Positions 41,839 to 51,295 of a stretch of 64,000 nt of DNA are shown here, one piece after another. Source of the stretch: Cyclobacteriaceae bacterium. GTDB taxonomy: Bacteria > Bacteroidota > Bacteroidia > Cytophagales > Cyclobacteriaceae. The position numbers were made by a program, and so were the translations under genes. Below the pieces are notes generated by a model. It was not told the origin of the DNA, did not search any database, and saw nothing but the letters and a program-made list of their open reading frames with translations. The DNA lies in assembly GCA_019694875.1 (NCBI GenBank), contig JAIBBC010000001.1, forward strand, positions 1,557,501-1,621,500, written 5' to 3'. The stretch's first letter is position 1. Every line of letters starts with the position of its first letter.

Positions 41839-44800
41839 GTGAAGGACAAGACAATCATAAAATCACAATTTCTTCAGCGCGTTCGAAACGAACTTGATGC
41901 AAAGAACAAGCACAATAGAAAAACTATTGAACGCATTGCTGCATCTTGTGGAATCACCGATAAGTCCGAAGTAAAAGAATACACCGAGCTTGCCATCGTT
42001 CTCAAAGCAAGAAGTATCGCTCTTTCACAGCTCCCACTTGAAGGGAAATACCAAAGCATCGTTGAACTGTATCAAAGCCAGGTAAACATTTCTCACCGCA
42101 CAAGTCAAAGCATTTTACTTCAGCAATACAGCACACCGGCACCCATTTCTTTCCTTGCTGGAATTTTTGTTAATGCAGACGAGAATATTTCAGTTTTCGA
42201 GCCATCCGCCGGAAACGGCCTTCTCACAATTGCCGCAAATCCTTCAATAGTGGTCGTGAATGAAGTTGACGCCCTAAGACGATCAAATCTCCTTGACCAA
42301 GGATTCAAGCAAATCCTATCACAAGATGCCACGCAACCGTTCAAAGGATTTGAAAAGAGGTTTGACGCAGTGCTTACAAATCCACCCTTCGGATTGCTGG
42401 AGCACGATGTTAAGTACGAAACGTTCGCTATTGAAGTCCTCGATCACTTGATGGTTTTAAGAGCATTGGACTGCATGAAGGACAATGGTAAAGCGGCAAT
42501 CATCATTGGAGGGCACACTCGGTACGATAAGAAAGGAAGGGTACAAAAAGGAAAGAATCGTTTCTTTTTCAACTATTTGTTCAGTCGATACAATGTGGTT
42601 GACATCATTCCCATTGATGGTCACAAGCTTTATTCCCGTCAGGGGACATCATTCGATACTCGCCTGATCCTTATTAATGGTCGAAAGTCTAAACCATACG
42701 GAGCTGCACCAACGAGAGATGACGAACGAGATAAGGTTGTCGATTCATTTGAAGAACTGTTTGAAAGAGTAACGCGGGTAACAACTCCGCGAAAAGAAAT
42801 TGCCATGACGAAGATTGAATTGGAGGCTCAGGCACTAGCCCTGGAGCTTGAACTAATGAGTTTTGATGAACTTGGAATGCCATACACTCCGGCATCAAGT
42901 AGCTGTGTTGTGTTAAACACTGTTGTGCCAGACTCAATGGGGTTTGAAACACATGCAGCACTCCAAAGAATCAAAGAAGCCGTAGGTGGAGACATTGATG
43001 AGTATGTGCGAATCAAACTCAACTACCGTAGCCATGTTGATCTGTGTAAGGCACTTTCAGCCGAACAGATCGATGCCGTTGCTATGTCGATCTACAACAT
43101 TGAAGAACGTGGTGTCGGAATGATCATAGGTGATCAGACCGGAATCGGTAAAGGACGAATTGCAGCATCCATAATCCGTTATGCTGTGGAGCAAGGAGTC
43201 CAGCCGGTATTCATCACCGAAAAGGCAAATCTGTTCTCTGATATTTACAGAGACCTGGTCGCAATTGGATCTGCCCATCTTGTACCGTTCATTGTAAACT
43301 CTCGCGAAAGCAAGACTGACATCAAGAACGAAGATGGAGAGATCGTTTACCAGGCACTGCCTGTCGCAGACCAGAACAGAATCTTCGAAAGTAAACGAGT
43401 TCCAAAGAATTTCCACTTTACGGTAGCTACTTATTCTCAGTTCAATTCACCCGATAAGAAGCCGACAAAGCCCGCCTTCCTGAATGCAATCGCGGAAGAC
43501 CACATTGTCATAATGGACGAGGCTCACAACTCGTCTGGTTCAGGCAACACGGGAAATTTCATGCAGTCTGCTCTATCGAAAGCAAAAGGAGTCGTATTCC
43601 TCTCTGCCACGTTTGCGAAACGTCCCGATAACATGCCCATTTATGCAATGAAGACTTCTATCCGTGATGCAAGCATGACGCGGGACGCACTTATTGAAGC
43701 AATCACAAAAGGTGGAGTCGCCTTGCAGGAGATTCTCGCGAGTCAGCTTGTGGCCGAAGGTCAGATGATCCGAAGAGAAAGATCCTTTGAAGGTGTTGAG
43801 GTAAACTATGTTACCCTGGAAGACAAAGAGCAGGAACATAAAGCCATTGCTGACAACATAACATCAATCATCCGCGACATCATCAAATTTCAAACAAAGT
43901 ATGTGGATGAAGTTGTTGATGAACTTGACAACATCGCAGTGGCCGAAGGCAAGCAGGTCGAGATAAGAGAGGGAACCTCGCAGGCCGGTGTAGATAATCT
44001 TCCATACTTCTCAAAGGTCTTCAACGTGATTAATCAAATGCTATTCAGCATCAAGGCAGAAGCCGTTGCTGAAAGAGCGATTGCGAGATTGAAGGAAGGG
44101 AAGAAACCCGTCATTGCCTTTGCCAGCACAATGGGGAGTTTCATTGAACAAATGGAAAGTGATGCAGGACTTGCTGTTACCGATGGCGACAATATTAACG
44201 CTGACTTTTCGGTTGTACTTCAAAAGGGACTTGATGGAATACTCCGCTACACTGAAACTGATACCGATGGTCAAAAGGTTTTCAAGACGTTCGACATCTC
44301 AGAATTTCCGCCTGAAGCGCAAGCAGAGTATCATCGGATAGGAGATCGAATCAGCGAAGCAACAACGGGGATCACTATTTCTCCTATTGACGTGATTATC
44401 CGCAAGATTAAAGAAGCCGGATACAAGGTGGCTGAAGTCACAGGGCGAAAGTATGAGCTTCAGATAAATCCGAAGACAAACAAAGCCCTGGTGATGACAC
44501 GGAAACGAGTCAATACCAATGATGCCTTTCGGCAGTTCAATAACAACGAAGTGGATGTTCTTCTGATCAACCAATCGGGAAGTACGGGTGCATCTGCGCA
44601 TGCAATAGTTACTCCCAAAGTTTCCAGGGAACAGGTAAAGCAAAGGGCGATGATTGTGTTGCAAGCAGAACTTGACATTAACACAGAGGTTCAAAAACGT
44701 GGTCGGATAAACCGCACCGGTCAAATTTTCAAACCAATCTACGATTATGTGAACTCCGCGATTCCGGCAGAGAAGCGTTTGATGATGATGCTCCAGAAGA

Positions 44801-46506
44801 AATTGAAATCCCTCGATGCAAACACAACGTCCAATCAAAAGTCATCAACGAAAATCCTAGACGTTCCTGACTTCCTGAATAAATATGGTGACCGGATCGT
44901 AGCGGAGTACTTAAAGGAAAACATGGAAGTAAACATACTCCTCGATGATCCACTTGGGTTGGCAACCCGCGAGGTTGACGGTGTAGAACTGGAAGATGCC
45001 GCACACAGAGTATCTGGTCGTGTCGCTGTCCTGTCAACACTCATGCAACAAGACTTCTACAATGAAATCTCCAACCGGTACAATGAGTATGTCGAGTACC
45101 TCAAACAGATCGGTGAGTATGACCTGGAAGTGGAGGCAATGGATCTTCAAACTGAAACCAAGTCGTTGAGGCCCGTGATTGTCGGCAAGGGTGGAACTAG
45201 TGAGTTCGGTGATGATAGTATTCTTGAAACAGTCATGGCCAATGTGCTGAAGAAACCATTCTCAACACAGGAGCTTAACAATCTATTGGCGGAAGCTCTT
45301 CAAGGCCGCGATGGCCGCGAGATGCAAAAGGAAGTCAAACTGGAATACGAGGGATACATCGAAGAACAGCTTAAGAAAGAGATTGCCGATAACGTGAAGT
45401 ACTATGAGGAATTGATGCAGAATGTTTCGCAAGAGAAGAAAATCCAGAAGCTGATCGATAAAGGAAATACCAGCGAAGCACAAGAGGCCATCAAAGCCAG
45501 AACGAGTGAACTTCACAAGGCGATGGCAGATGCGGAAGAGAAGATTAAGAAAGGGTACAACAATCGGAAACTGTATCTCGAATCGATCCTCAATTCATTC
45601 TATGTTGGTCGAAATCTTAACTATCCGGTGAACAGCTATGATGGAGGTCAGGAACTTGCTCCCGCTGTTTTCCTGGGGTTCATCATCGACAAGAAAAAAA
45701 AGAATCCCTACGCTCCCAGTGCGATACGACTCCGTTTCGCTTTGGCAAGTAGCAATAAATACATTGCTATCCCCGCGAGTTATGCGCAAGATGTGAGAGC
45801 GATTATTGGTGCAAGTGTCGGGTTGCCGCACCTTGAGAAAGAAGCATTACTTGCTAAATGGGAGGCATCAATAAAAGAGAGCACTGTGGATAGAAAGATA
45901 AGACACATGATCACAGGAAATGTGCTTCAGGCTTTCGGTGTTTATAAAGGAAAACTTGTGAGCTATACCACACTGGATGGATCGATCAAGAAGGGCATCC
46001 TCATGCCTGAGTTTTGGGAGCCAGGTAACGATGTGCAGCAGAAGACGATCGTGCCCATTTCAAGAGCAATGAAAGTTATCAGGTCACTGACAACTGGGGG
46101 CAGCATTACTACAAAGAATGGTGTTTCCCTATTCCGACAAGCTGGAAAATTCAAGATCGTGGTTTCGGCAGCGCGTTCACGTGGAGGTGATACCTATCTC
46201 GATCCTGACCTGTTGAAACTTGTGGATCGAAATAATTTCGAGAAAGTGTCAGATCGAATGACAGCCTCCCTGGATGAAGATTTGATCGATGAATTTGTGC
46301 AGCTGTTGCAGGAGAAATTTAACGACAGTGTTTCGCTGAACCCTGCTCAATACGAGTTGATCAGAAGCGAAATCCCAAAGAAAGAACCTAGAGTAAAACC
46401 CACGATGGTTGTATTGCCTAAGCAATCACAATCGCAAGTAGAGCAACTGGAACTTGAAGCCCTTGCTCTGGAACTGGAATTAGAACTATTAAACTTTGCA
46501 GCGTAA
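41839..46506 (+). CDS. DNA methyltransferase-Strawberry notch helicase fusion, DarB-like
   Basis: The N-terminal methyltransferase domain of this 1555-residue protein has motif I FEPSAGNGLL (120-129) and the N6-adenine motif NPPF (181-184). The SF2 helicase domain of the Strawberry notch type follows: Walker A GDQTGIGKG (about 431), DEAH (about 558), SAT (about 588) and QKRGRINR (about 951). The last 500 residues hold a coiled coil and a variable region. P1 DarB has the same combination and protects phage DNA from type I restriction. The start is GTG, with no in-frame ATG nearby. The next gene overlaps its stop by 1 nt. Confidence 0.88.
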   Translation: MKDKTIIKSQFLQRVRNELDAKNKHNRKTIERIAASCGITDKSEVKEYTELAIVLKARSIALSQLPLEGKYQSIVELYQSQVNISHRTSQSILLQQYSTPAPISFLAGIFVNADENISVFEPSAGNGLLTIAANPSIVVVNEVDALRRSNLLDQGFKQILSQDATQPFKGFEKRFDAVLTNPPFGLLEHDVKYETFAIEVLDHLMVLRALDCMKDNGKAAIIIGGHTRYDKKGRVQKGKNRFFFNYLFSRYNVVDIIPIDGHKLYSRQGTSFDTRLILINGRKSKPYGAAPTRDDERDKVVDSFEELFERVTRVTTPRKEIAMTKIELEAQALALELELMSFDELGMPYTPASSSCVVLNTVVPDSMGFETHAALQRIKEAVGGDIDEYVRIKLNYRSHVDLCKALSAEQIDAVAMSIYNIEERGVGMIIGDQTGIGKGRIAASIIRYAVEQGVQPVFITEKANLFSDIYRDLVAIGSAHLVPFIVNSRESKTDIKNEDGEIVYQALPVADQNRIFESKRVPKNFHFTVATYSQFNSPDKKPTKPAFLNAIAEDHIVIMDEAHNSSGSGNTGNFMQSALSKAKGVVFLSATFAKRPDNMPIYAMKTSIRDASMTRDALIEAITKGGVALQEILASQLVAEGQMIRRERSFEGVEVNYVTLEDKEQEHKAIADNITSIIRDIIKFQTKYVDEVVDELDNIAVAEGKQVEIREGTSQAGVDNLPYFSKVFNVINQMLFSIKAEAVAERAIARLKEGKKPVIAFASTMGSFIEQMESDAGLAVTDGDNINADFSVVLQKGLDGILRYTETDTDGQKVFKTFDISEFPPEAQAEYHRIGDRISEATTGITISPIDVIIRKIKEAGYKVAEVTGRKYELQINPKTNKALVMTRKRVNTNDAFRQFNNNEVDVLLINQSGSTGASAHAIVTPKVSREQVKQRAMIVLQAELDINTEVQKRGRINRTGQIFKPIYDYVNSAIPAEKRLMMMLQKKLKSLDANTTSNQKSSTKILDVPDFLNKYGDRIVAEYLKENMEVNILLDDPLGLATREVDGVELEDAAHRVSGRVAVLSTLMQQDFYNEISNRYNEYVEYLKQIGEYDLEVEAMDLQTETKSLRPVIVGKGGTSEFGDDSILETVMANVLKKPFSTQELNNLLAEALQGRDGREMQKEVKLEYEGYIEEQLKKEIADNVKYYEELMQNVSQEKKIQKLIDKGNTSEAQEAIKARTSELHKAMADAEEKIKKGYNNRKLYLESILNSFYVGRNLNYPVNSYDGGQELAPAVFLGFIIDKKKKNPYAPSAIRLRFALASSNKYIAIPASYAQDVRAIIGASVGLPHLEKEALLAKWEASIKESTVDRKIRHMITGNVLQAFGVYKGKLVSYTTLDGSIKKGILMPEFWEPGNDVQQKTIVPISRAMKVIRSLTTGGSITTKNGVSLFRQAGKFKIVVSAARSRGGDTYLDPDLLKLVDRNNFEKVSDRMTASLDEDLIDEFVQLLQEKFNDSVSLNPAQYELIRSEIPKKEPRVKPTMVVLPKQSQSQVEQLELEALALELELELLNFAA

Positions 46507-48116
46507 TGATAACGGCTAGTAATTATTTTGAAGAAGTGGAGCGTATCGGGGTAAGTACTCTGCCGGAGACGCTGAAGAAAGGACACGACCTGGTTGTGAA
46601 AAGTACATCCAACGGTACGAACTGGGGGAACTACCATAATAGTGAGGGGATCAAGAAAGTAGTTGACCTCTACTTTCAGAAGTTGAATGAATATGCAGGT
46701 CAGCACAGTCCCAAATCTGTAAGTACCGAGCCGTCAAAGCCAGTGACCTCAACGGCCAAGAAGAAGGAATCGAAGCCAAAGGAGAAAAAGGCAAAACAAC
46801 CAGAGAAGACCAAGAACGTAAAGCATGTTGAGCACATTCGTGAGGAAGTGAAGTTCATTAAACGGTACGTTGGACTTCACAATAAAATACGGGCACCGAA
46901 AACGATTCTCTCATTTATTAAAGCTTTACAAAGAGCAATCGTTCAAAAACTAATCCGCAAAAATTCACCTTTGGCGGACGAGATCGAAATGATTCAGAAC
47001 AAGCTCGTTCAGGCATACAACAAAATGAAGGGTGAGGAATCGTTCGCCATCAATGAAAAGGACTTGGCCCACTTGGTTGCAATCGCAGGTGGGGAAGCAG
47101 TGTATCCCACCATCGCGGTTATAAAGCGATACATCGGTTTGCAAGGACAGTCCGATGAGAAGAAGATTCACAGCTTTATGAAGTACCTGGAAAATCTTGT
47201 AGAGAAAAAGAAGATCACAAAAGACGATCCTTATGCCGACAAAGTGAATGCTATCTATAAGAGTGTCAAACAACGCACAAGTGCCAAGATTTCAATTTCC
47301 AAAGCAGAGCTAAATGGTCTAGAAGGAATCGTGAAAGCTTGTGGATGCAAGCATGAGGTAGGAAAAATCTATGATACTGGTGGCCGTAAGCTAAGACCGT
47401 GCAAGAGTAAAACTTATTCCGATGCAGGTCGTGGCGCATGTTCCCACAACCAAGGGTTGAATGGCGTGCTTACGGCAGAGGAGATGGCGACCAGAAAACT
47501 CGATCTGTTGACCTTTTCCTCGATCTGGCATTCTTTGTTTGGCAATCCTGCCCGGAATTTCACAATGATGTTTCATGGAGAACCGCACAACGGGAAGACC
47601 ATTTTCTTGCTTAAGCTTGCACAATACCTTGCTTCGAATTTTGGGAAGGTGCTCTACGTGTCGTCAGAAGAATTTGCGTCACCTACCATGACCAAAAAGG
47701 TCAATGAATTCCTTAGTCCGTTACCATCAACGTTGCACTTCGCTGAAAACTTGCAAGACCCAGACCTTTCAGATTATCAGTTCATTATTATGGACTCGGT
47801 AAATGACCTTGGTTTGAAGATTAATGAATACAAGGAACTTCGGAAGGAACATCCCGACACGGCGTTCATTTTCATCCTTCAGCACACCAAGGCAGGTGAC
47901 TTCAAAGGTGGAAAAGATTGGGAACACATTGCCGAGATTGCTGGAGAGGTACACAAAGGTGTTGTTAACATTACCAAGAACCGCTACGCACCTAAGAATA
48001 CGTTGGATTTCTTCCGTCAGTTCGGTATGCAATGGCAGGAACCAATGGAAAAGAAGAAATTAAAATCAATGCCTATCAACGGTGACATGATCACCAGTGA
48101 TAGCCAACACTACTAA
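46506..48116 (+). CDS. RecA/RadA-like ATPase with tandem repeats
   Basis: An N-terminal conserved segment (ITASNYFEEVERIGVSTLPE) opens this 536-residue protein. Two copies of a roughly 60-residue repeat follow: KRYVGLHNKI...SFIKALQRAI and KRYIGLQGQSDEKKIHSFMK. Next is a Cys/His-containing segment (KACGCKHEVG...RGACSH), then a RecA-fold ATPase with Walker A GEPHNGKT (about 358-365), YVSSEEF and Walker B FIIMDSVND. The C-terminal QHTKAGDFKGGKDWEH is as in RadA/DnaB proteins. It probably handles DNA in replication or packaging. It is not a HerA/FtsK-type packaging ATPase by sequence. Confidence 0.65.
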   Translation: MITASNYFEEVERIGVSTLPETLKKGHDLVVKSTSNGTNWGNYHNSEGIKKVVDLYFQKLNEYAGQHSPKSVSTEPSKPVTSTAKKKESKPKEKKAKQPEKTKNVKHVEHIREEVKFIKRYVGLHNKIRAPKTILSFIKALQRAIVQKLIRKNSPLADEIEMIQNKLVQAYNKMKGEESFAINEKDLAHLVAIAGGEAVYPTIAVIKRYIGLQGQSDEKKIHSFMKYLENLVEKKKITKDDPYADKVNAIYKSVKQRTSAKISISKAELNGLEGIVKACGCKHEVGKIYDTGGRKLRPCKSKTYSDAGRGACSHNQGLNGVLTAEEMATRKLDLLTFSSIWHSLFGNPARNFTMMFHGEPHNGKTIFLLKLAQYLASNFGKVLYVSSEEFASPTMTKKVNEFLSPLPSTLHFAENLQDPDLSDYQFIIMDSVNDLGLKINEYKELRKEHPDTAFIFILQHTKAGDFKGGKDWEHIAEIAGEVHKGVVNITKNRYAPKNTLDFFRQFGMQWQEPMEKKKLKSMPINGDMITSDSQHY

Positions 48117-48145
48117 CAGAAATTTACTTAACAATTTATATTACT

Positions 48146-48628
48146 ATGGAGGCAGGTGAAGTTGTAAAAAAACCTGGCATCGGAGGATTTTTGTCTAAAA
48201 TTCTTGGTGCCGGTGTAAAGGAAACGGTTGATTCAATCGGAAACGCGATTGATAAGATCGACAAGTCGGATGAGAAACTTGAGCTTCAGTTGAAGTACAA
48301 GGAACTTCTCATGAACATCGAAGGAGCGTGTATCGACTACGAAAGCAAGCTCCTTGATACAAAGTCAAAGATCATTGAATCAGAGGCCAAAGGCGAAAGC
48401 TGGTTGCAGCGGAACTGGAGACCGATACTTATGTGCATTTGCATGTTCATCGTCTTCAACAACTATGTACTGGTTCCGTACTTTCATCTTCCTGTGACTA
48501 CACTCGATGATCACATCTGGACATTGATGGATTTGGGTGTCGGGGGCTATGTGGCGGGAAGATCCCTGGAGAAGATCACGGAGAACCTGGGACCGGTACT
48601 TTACAATGTGAGAAAGAAAAAACGCTGA
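48146..48628 (+). CDS. Phage holin of the 3-TM/GTA type
   Basis: The 160 residues have a helical, charged first half (VKETVDSIGNAIDKIDKSDEK), then the WLQRNWRPILMCICMFIVFNN membrane segment and one or two further segments (VPYFHLPVT, LGVGGYVAGRSLEKI). This is the layout of GTA_holin_3TM proteins. It would permeabilise the inner membrane at lysis and allow the muramidase to reach the wall. The stop lies inside the following hairpin. It is the last gene of the rightward operon. Confidence 0.8.
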   Translation: MEAGEVVKKPGIGGFLSKILGAGVKETVDSIGNAIDKIDKSDEKLELQLKYKELLMNIEGACIDYESKLLDTKSKIIESEAKGESWLQRNWRPILMCICMFIVFNNYVLVPYFHLPVTTLDDHIWTLMDLGVGGYVAGRSLEKITENLGPVLYNVRKKKR

Positions 48629-48644
48629 GGAAATCCTCAGCGTT
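48621..48644. terminator. Bidirectional terminator between holin and zinc-finger gene
   Basis: AACGCTGAGG pairs with CCTCAGCGTT around AAAT. A T tract on the minus strand side and the convergent gene order suggest that it ends both transcripts. The holin stop codon is inside the left arm. Confidence 0.75.
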
Positions 48645-48703
48645 TCGCCAGATATGAATTGGGCTCACATTTATTCTCTTCATTGCTGCAAGCTAATAAT
48701 TTC

Positions 48704-49273
48704 TCACAAACTGATACTATTCAAATGTGAGCCCTTACCGTTTTCCGAAATCTTCTTATAGTACTTGTGTGCCTTCGAGATATGGCCCTCCATAGATCTT
48801 TTGTTTGGGAACGGACCAGCCTCACATTCGGGGCACCAGAATTCAACGACTTTTTCTCTGTCGGCTCTAACTCTTTTGAAGAACAACTCACTTAGTTGCC
48901 AAATGGAAACGGAGTGCATAAGACAAATTAAAAAACTAGCTCCCATCATCTTCAAATTTGAAATGCTAGGATCGGAAATGGCCATAAACCAATAATCGTA
49001 GTATAACGCATTAATAAAGAAGCTCAGTAGCGCGTAGGCTTTTCCGGTCTTTTGGTACCCATTGATAATAAAGATTAGGATAAGCAATTCAATTATCGCG
49101 GCCAATGCAATAGCGTACACCCAATTCAAAAAAGAAAATCCAAAGAAGGTCATATCCAGGTGCTCAAGCTCCTTGAATAAATGACCTGCATGTGGGACGT
49201 ATAAGGCAATCAGTAGTAGAGCACCGTGGAATACAACTTCTTTGCTTTCGAGATATGTTACAATTCGGTTCAT
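48704..49273 (-). CDS. Membrane protein with C-terminal C2H2-like zinc finger
   Basis: This 189-residue protein has four predicted membrane segments (residues about 12-35, 43-70, 77-97 and 108-132) and a cytosolic end. The end holds FWCPECEAGPFPN and SMEGHISKAHK, a C-x2-C...H-x4-H zinc-finger pattern, near residues 148-171. A C2H2 finger on a bacterial membrane protein is uncommon. It starts 2 nt after the integrase stop, so it is in one operon with it. Function is unknown. Confidence 0.6.
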   Translation of the reverse strand: MNRIVTYLESKEVVFHGALLLIALYVPHAGHLFKELEHLDMTFFGFSFLNWVYAIALAAIIELLILIFIINGYQKTGKAYALLSFFINALYYDYWFMAISDPSISNLKMMGASFLICLMHSVSIWQLSELFFKRVRADREKVVEFWCPECEAGPFPNKRSMEGHISKAHKYYKKISENGKGSHLNSISL

Positions 49274-49275
49274 GG

Positions 49276-50544
49276 TTAGTCGTTTTTAGAGGTGATAGAT
49301 TCGTTTTTAGATGCAGATGCCTTTTCTTTTGCTTCGAGTATTTTTCGGAGGTTATTCATGTCCTCACTGACTTTCAGATCAAGGATGCGTGCATAGTGCT
49401 GAGTAGTCTTTAGGTTTCTATGGCCGAGCATCTTGCTCACTGTCTCGATCGGTACACCGTTTGAAAGTGTAACAGTAGTGGCGAACGTGTGACGAGCCGT
49501 GTGAAAAGTCATTTTCTTGGTAATGCTGCAAGCATCCGCGATTTCGTTTAGATAGTTGTTCATCTTCTGGTTGCTGAGAACCGGGAGTAATCTTCCCTGA
49601 TTCACGCATTGCGGATCATCCTTGTATCGTTCAAGAATTTCCAATGCCCTTGCCATGAGCGGAACACGAGTTGTAGTTTCAGTCTTTTGGCGGCTTGTCC
49701 AAATCCATTTCTTGCCATCAATACCCGTGGTAATTTCTTCCCTTGTCAGTTTCTTCACATCGGCATAAGCGAGACCGGTATAGCAACAGAAAATAAAAAT
49801 GTCGCGTACTTGTCTTAGTCGAGGCATCTTGAAATTCTCATCGAAAATTCTGGTTAATTCTTCTTCAACCAGGAACGGGCGCTCCACTTCGCGCTTGGTC
49901 ATCTTAAACCCAACGAATGGATCTTTGTCAAGCCATCCGTGCTTCATGCAGATGTGGACGATCTTTTTAAAATTGGATAAGTACTTGACTGTGGTATTGT
50001 GATCGCATTTCCGAACGGACTTCAGCCAAAATTCATAATTGGAAATGAATTCGTAGTTCAGCTTTTTTATGTCGATGTCATCGATCTTGTATTTCCATCG
50101 CATGAACTCTTGCGTGTGACGGTAGGATGTCTCATAACGCTCAAATGTGAGCGGAGAGAATTCTTGTCCGATGAGGGCTTTCATTTGCTCGTTATGCTCC
50201 TTGAAAACATCCATGAGCCTTTGCACCTTTTCGAGCGTAAGGCCATACCATTTCGCTTTCATGTTTTCAAGCGATACATCTTTTCCTTCATTCATCAACT
50301 CGCGCTGATAATCAAAGGCCTTCATCTTGAAAGCCTCAAGCATCTTGTTCACTCTGCGAGCTTCTTCGGAATTCGTTTTGAGTTTTCCACCTTCATCTGA
50401 CCACTAATTTGATTTGACAAAGATTTTTGTCGCGAGTGTTAGTCGTTTGTTCATGAGTGAAATCCTCATGAAAACTGGCTTCAAACCATCATCTGTCGCT
50501 CGATCTTTTCGAGCGAAGAACGTAACTGAAATTGTTTGCGTCAT
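49276..50544 (-). pseudogene. Integrase of element B, interrupted by a TAG codon
   Basis: The frame from ATG 50544 has 46 codons of a normal arm-binding domain (RKDRATDDGLKPVFMRISL), then TAG at 50404-50406. Afterwards WSDEGGKLKTNSEEARR continues in the same frame into the full core and catalytic domain. The Trp-containing point corresponds to QLWDGSQGRLK in the intact integrase of element A. A GTG start at 50352 would give 358 residues without the arm-binding domain. Catalytic HTARHTF and TTQHY are intact. This may be a pseudogene, a suppressed stop or a shortened protein. Confidence 0.8.
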
Positions 50545-50641
50545 ATCCCTTTCTTAATTGGTTAAAGTATCCAATTCAGGGTGCCGTAATCAAGATGTTC
50601 ATTTAATGAGCATGTTGATTATCAACACCTTAACTCGATTT

Positions 50642-50675
50642 CGTAACCAGATTTTCAAAAGAAGTTCTGGTTACG
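50642..50675. repeat. Inverted repeat in the attachment region of element B
   Basis: CGTAACCAGA at 50642-50651 and TCTGGTTACG at 50666-50675 are perfect inverted copies. Another GGTTACC lies at about 50681, and TGTTGAT-T-ATCAACA at 50613-50627 is a perfect palindrome. Related GGTTAC sites occur at the left end of B near 4313-4331. The gene-free region 50545-50998 is taken up by these sites, two hairpins and the 18-bp repeat. Confidence 0.5.
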
Positions 50676-50733
50676 GATCGGTTACCAAGGGATTGCGAAT
50701 TATTAGTTGTTTTTGGTATGCCCTAAAGGCAAA

Positions 50734-50764
50734 AAACCTCGAAATCGTGATGATTTCGAGGTTT
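50734..50764. terminator. Hairpin at the right end of element B
   Basis: AAACCTCGAAATC pairs with GATTTCGAGGTTT around GTGAT. Compared with 4186-4218 the stem differs at a C/T position and at its partner, so pairing is kept. It lies 20 nt before the 18-bp repeat. Confidence 0.7.
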
Positions 50765-50783
50765 CCGTTTTGATTGATTTGTA

Positions 50784-50801
50784 CTTGGCAGAGGAGGAGG
50801 G
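50784..50801. repeat. 18-bp direct repeat, candidate attachment core (B/C junction)
   Basis: This is an exact copy of 4237-4254. The left flank is the hairpin of the right element end, and the right flank has TTCACAACCGCCTC, related to CTCACAACGACCTC in element B. It marks the proposed border between elements B and C. Confidence 0.6.
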
Positions 50802-50932
50802 AGTTTTTTTCACTTCACAACCGCCTCATTTATAATTTCTTGTGCGTTTTTCCAAAATCTGGTACCGCTATGGGTACTGTTTTCAGAATCAAAGGAAATT
50901 TCGAAATCCCTTTGATATACCAAACATACAAA

Positions 50933-50971
50933 AAGCGAACCGGATTTTAAAATTCAAAATCCAATTCGCTT
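50933..50971 (-). terminator. Hairpin after the DNA-binding gene pair of element C
   Basis: Arms AAGCGAA + CC + GGATTTT and AAAATCC + AA + TTCGCTT enclose a short loop. The outer stem and the CC/AA mismatch match the element B hairpin. The inner stem is different but paired. Confidence 0.6.
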
Positions 50972-50998
50972 TCGAACACGAGAACAAGAAATTATCTT

Positions 50999-51295
50999 TT
51001 ACTTAGTGACTATCAATACCTGGCTTCCTTTCCCCGGATGAAAGGATGGTACATATTCAAAGTACTTGAGCGCCTTCAAATCATTTAAGATTCTATGGTA
51101 AGTTGAAGTCGATTTGATTTTCGAGGAGGCCATAAGACGCCTCCGTGAAATGTTAAACGGATTATTCAATCCATTCTCAATCCACGCTGTGCAAACAGCC
51201 GTACAAAAGCTGACGTGACTTGCACCGAGCGATGCGTCCGAAGCTACTCTTTTGAGAAAACTACCTACCTGTTCAACCTTGTCCATTGCTCTCAA
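50999..51295 (-). CDS. Small helical partner of the helix-turn-helix gene, element C
   Basis: The 98 residues correspond to the 93-residue protein of element B (NISRRRLMASSKIKSTSTYHRILNDL, HPGKGSQVLIV). It overlaps the upstream gene by 23 nt. No recognised family. Comparison with B shows a conserved middle and variable ends, as for a DNA-binding protein. Confidence 0.6.
   Translation of the reverse strand: MRAMDKVEQVGSFLKRVASDASLGASHVSFCTAVCTAWIENGLNNPFNISRRRLMASSKIKSTSTYHRILNDLKALKYFEYVPSFHPGKGSQVLIVTK

Larger units (their letters stand above)
4237..50801. mobile_element. Complete prophage-like integrative element B, about 46.5 kb
   Basis: The element is bounded by an exact 18-bp direct repeat (4237-4254 and 50784-50801). 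It runs from a regulatory gene pair at the left to an integrase at the right. It carries a leftward structural and cell-wall operon, a defence island, a repressor region, an ion/stress block and a rightward helicase-ATPase-holin operon. The limits are inferred from the repeat and from conserved sequence on either side of it. They have not been proven by a junction or an empty site. Confidence 0.65.

Noticed and set aside
42485-46706. Many minus-strand and shifted frames within the methyltransferase-helicase and ATPase genes
   Set aside because: They are frame shadows of two long, motif-rich plus-strand genes.
46506-48116. HerA/FtsK-type packaging ATPase
   Set aside because: Walker A GEPHNGKT, Walker B IMDSVND and the QHTKAG segment fit RadA/DnaB-like RecA-fold proteins better.
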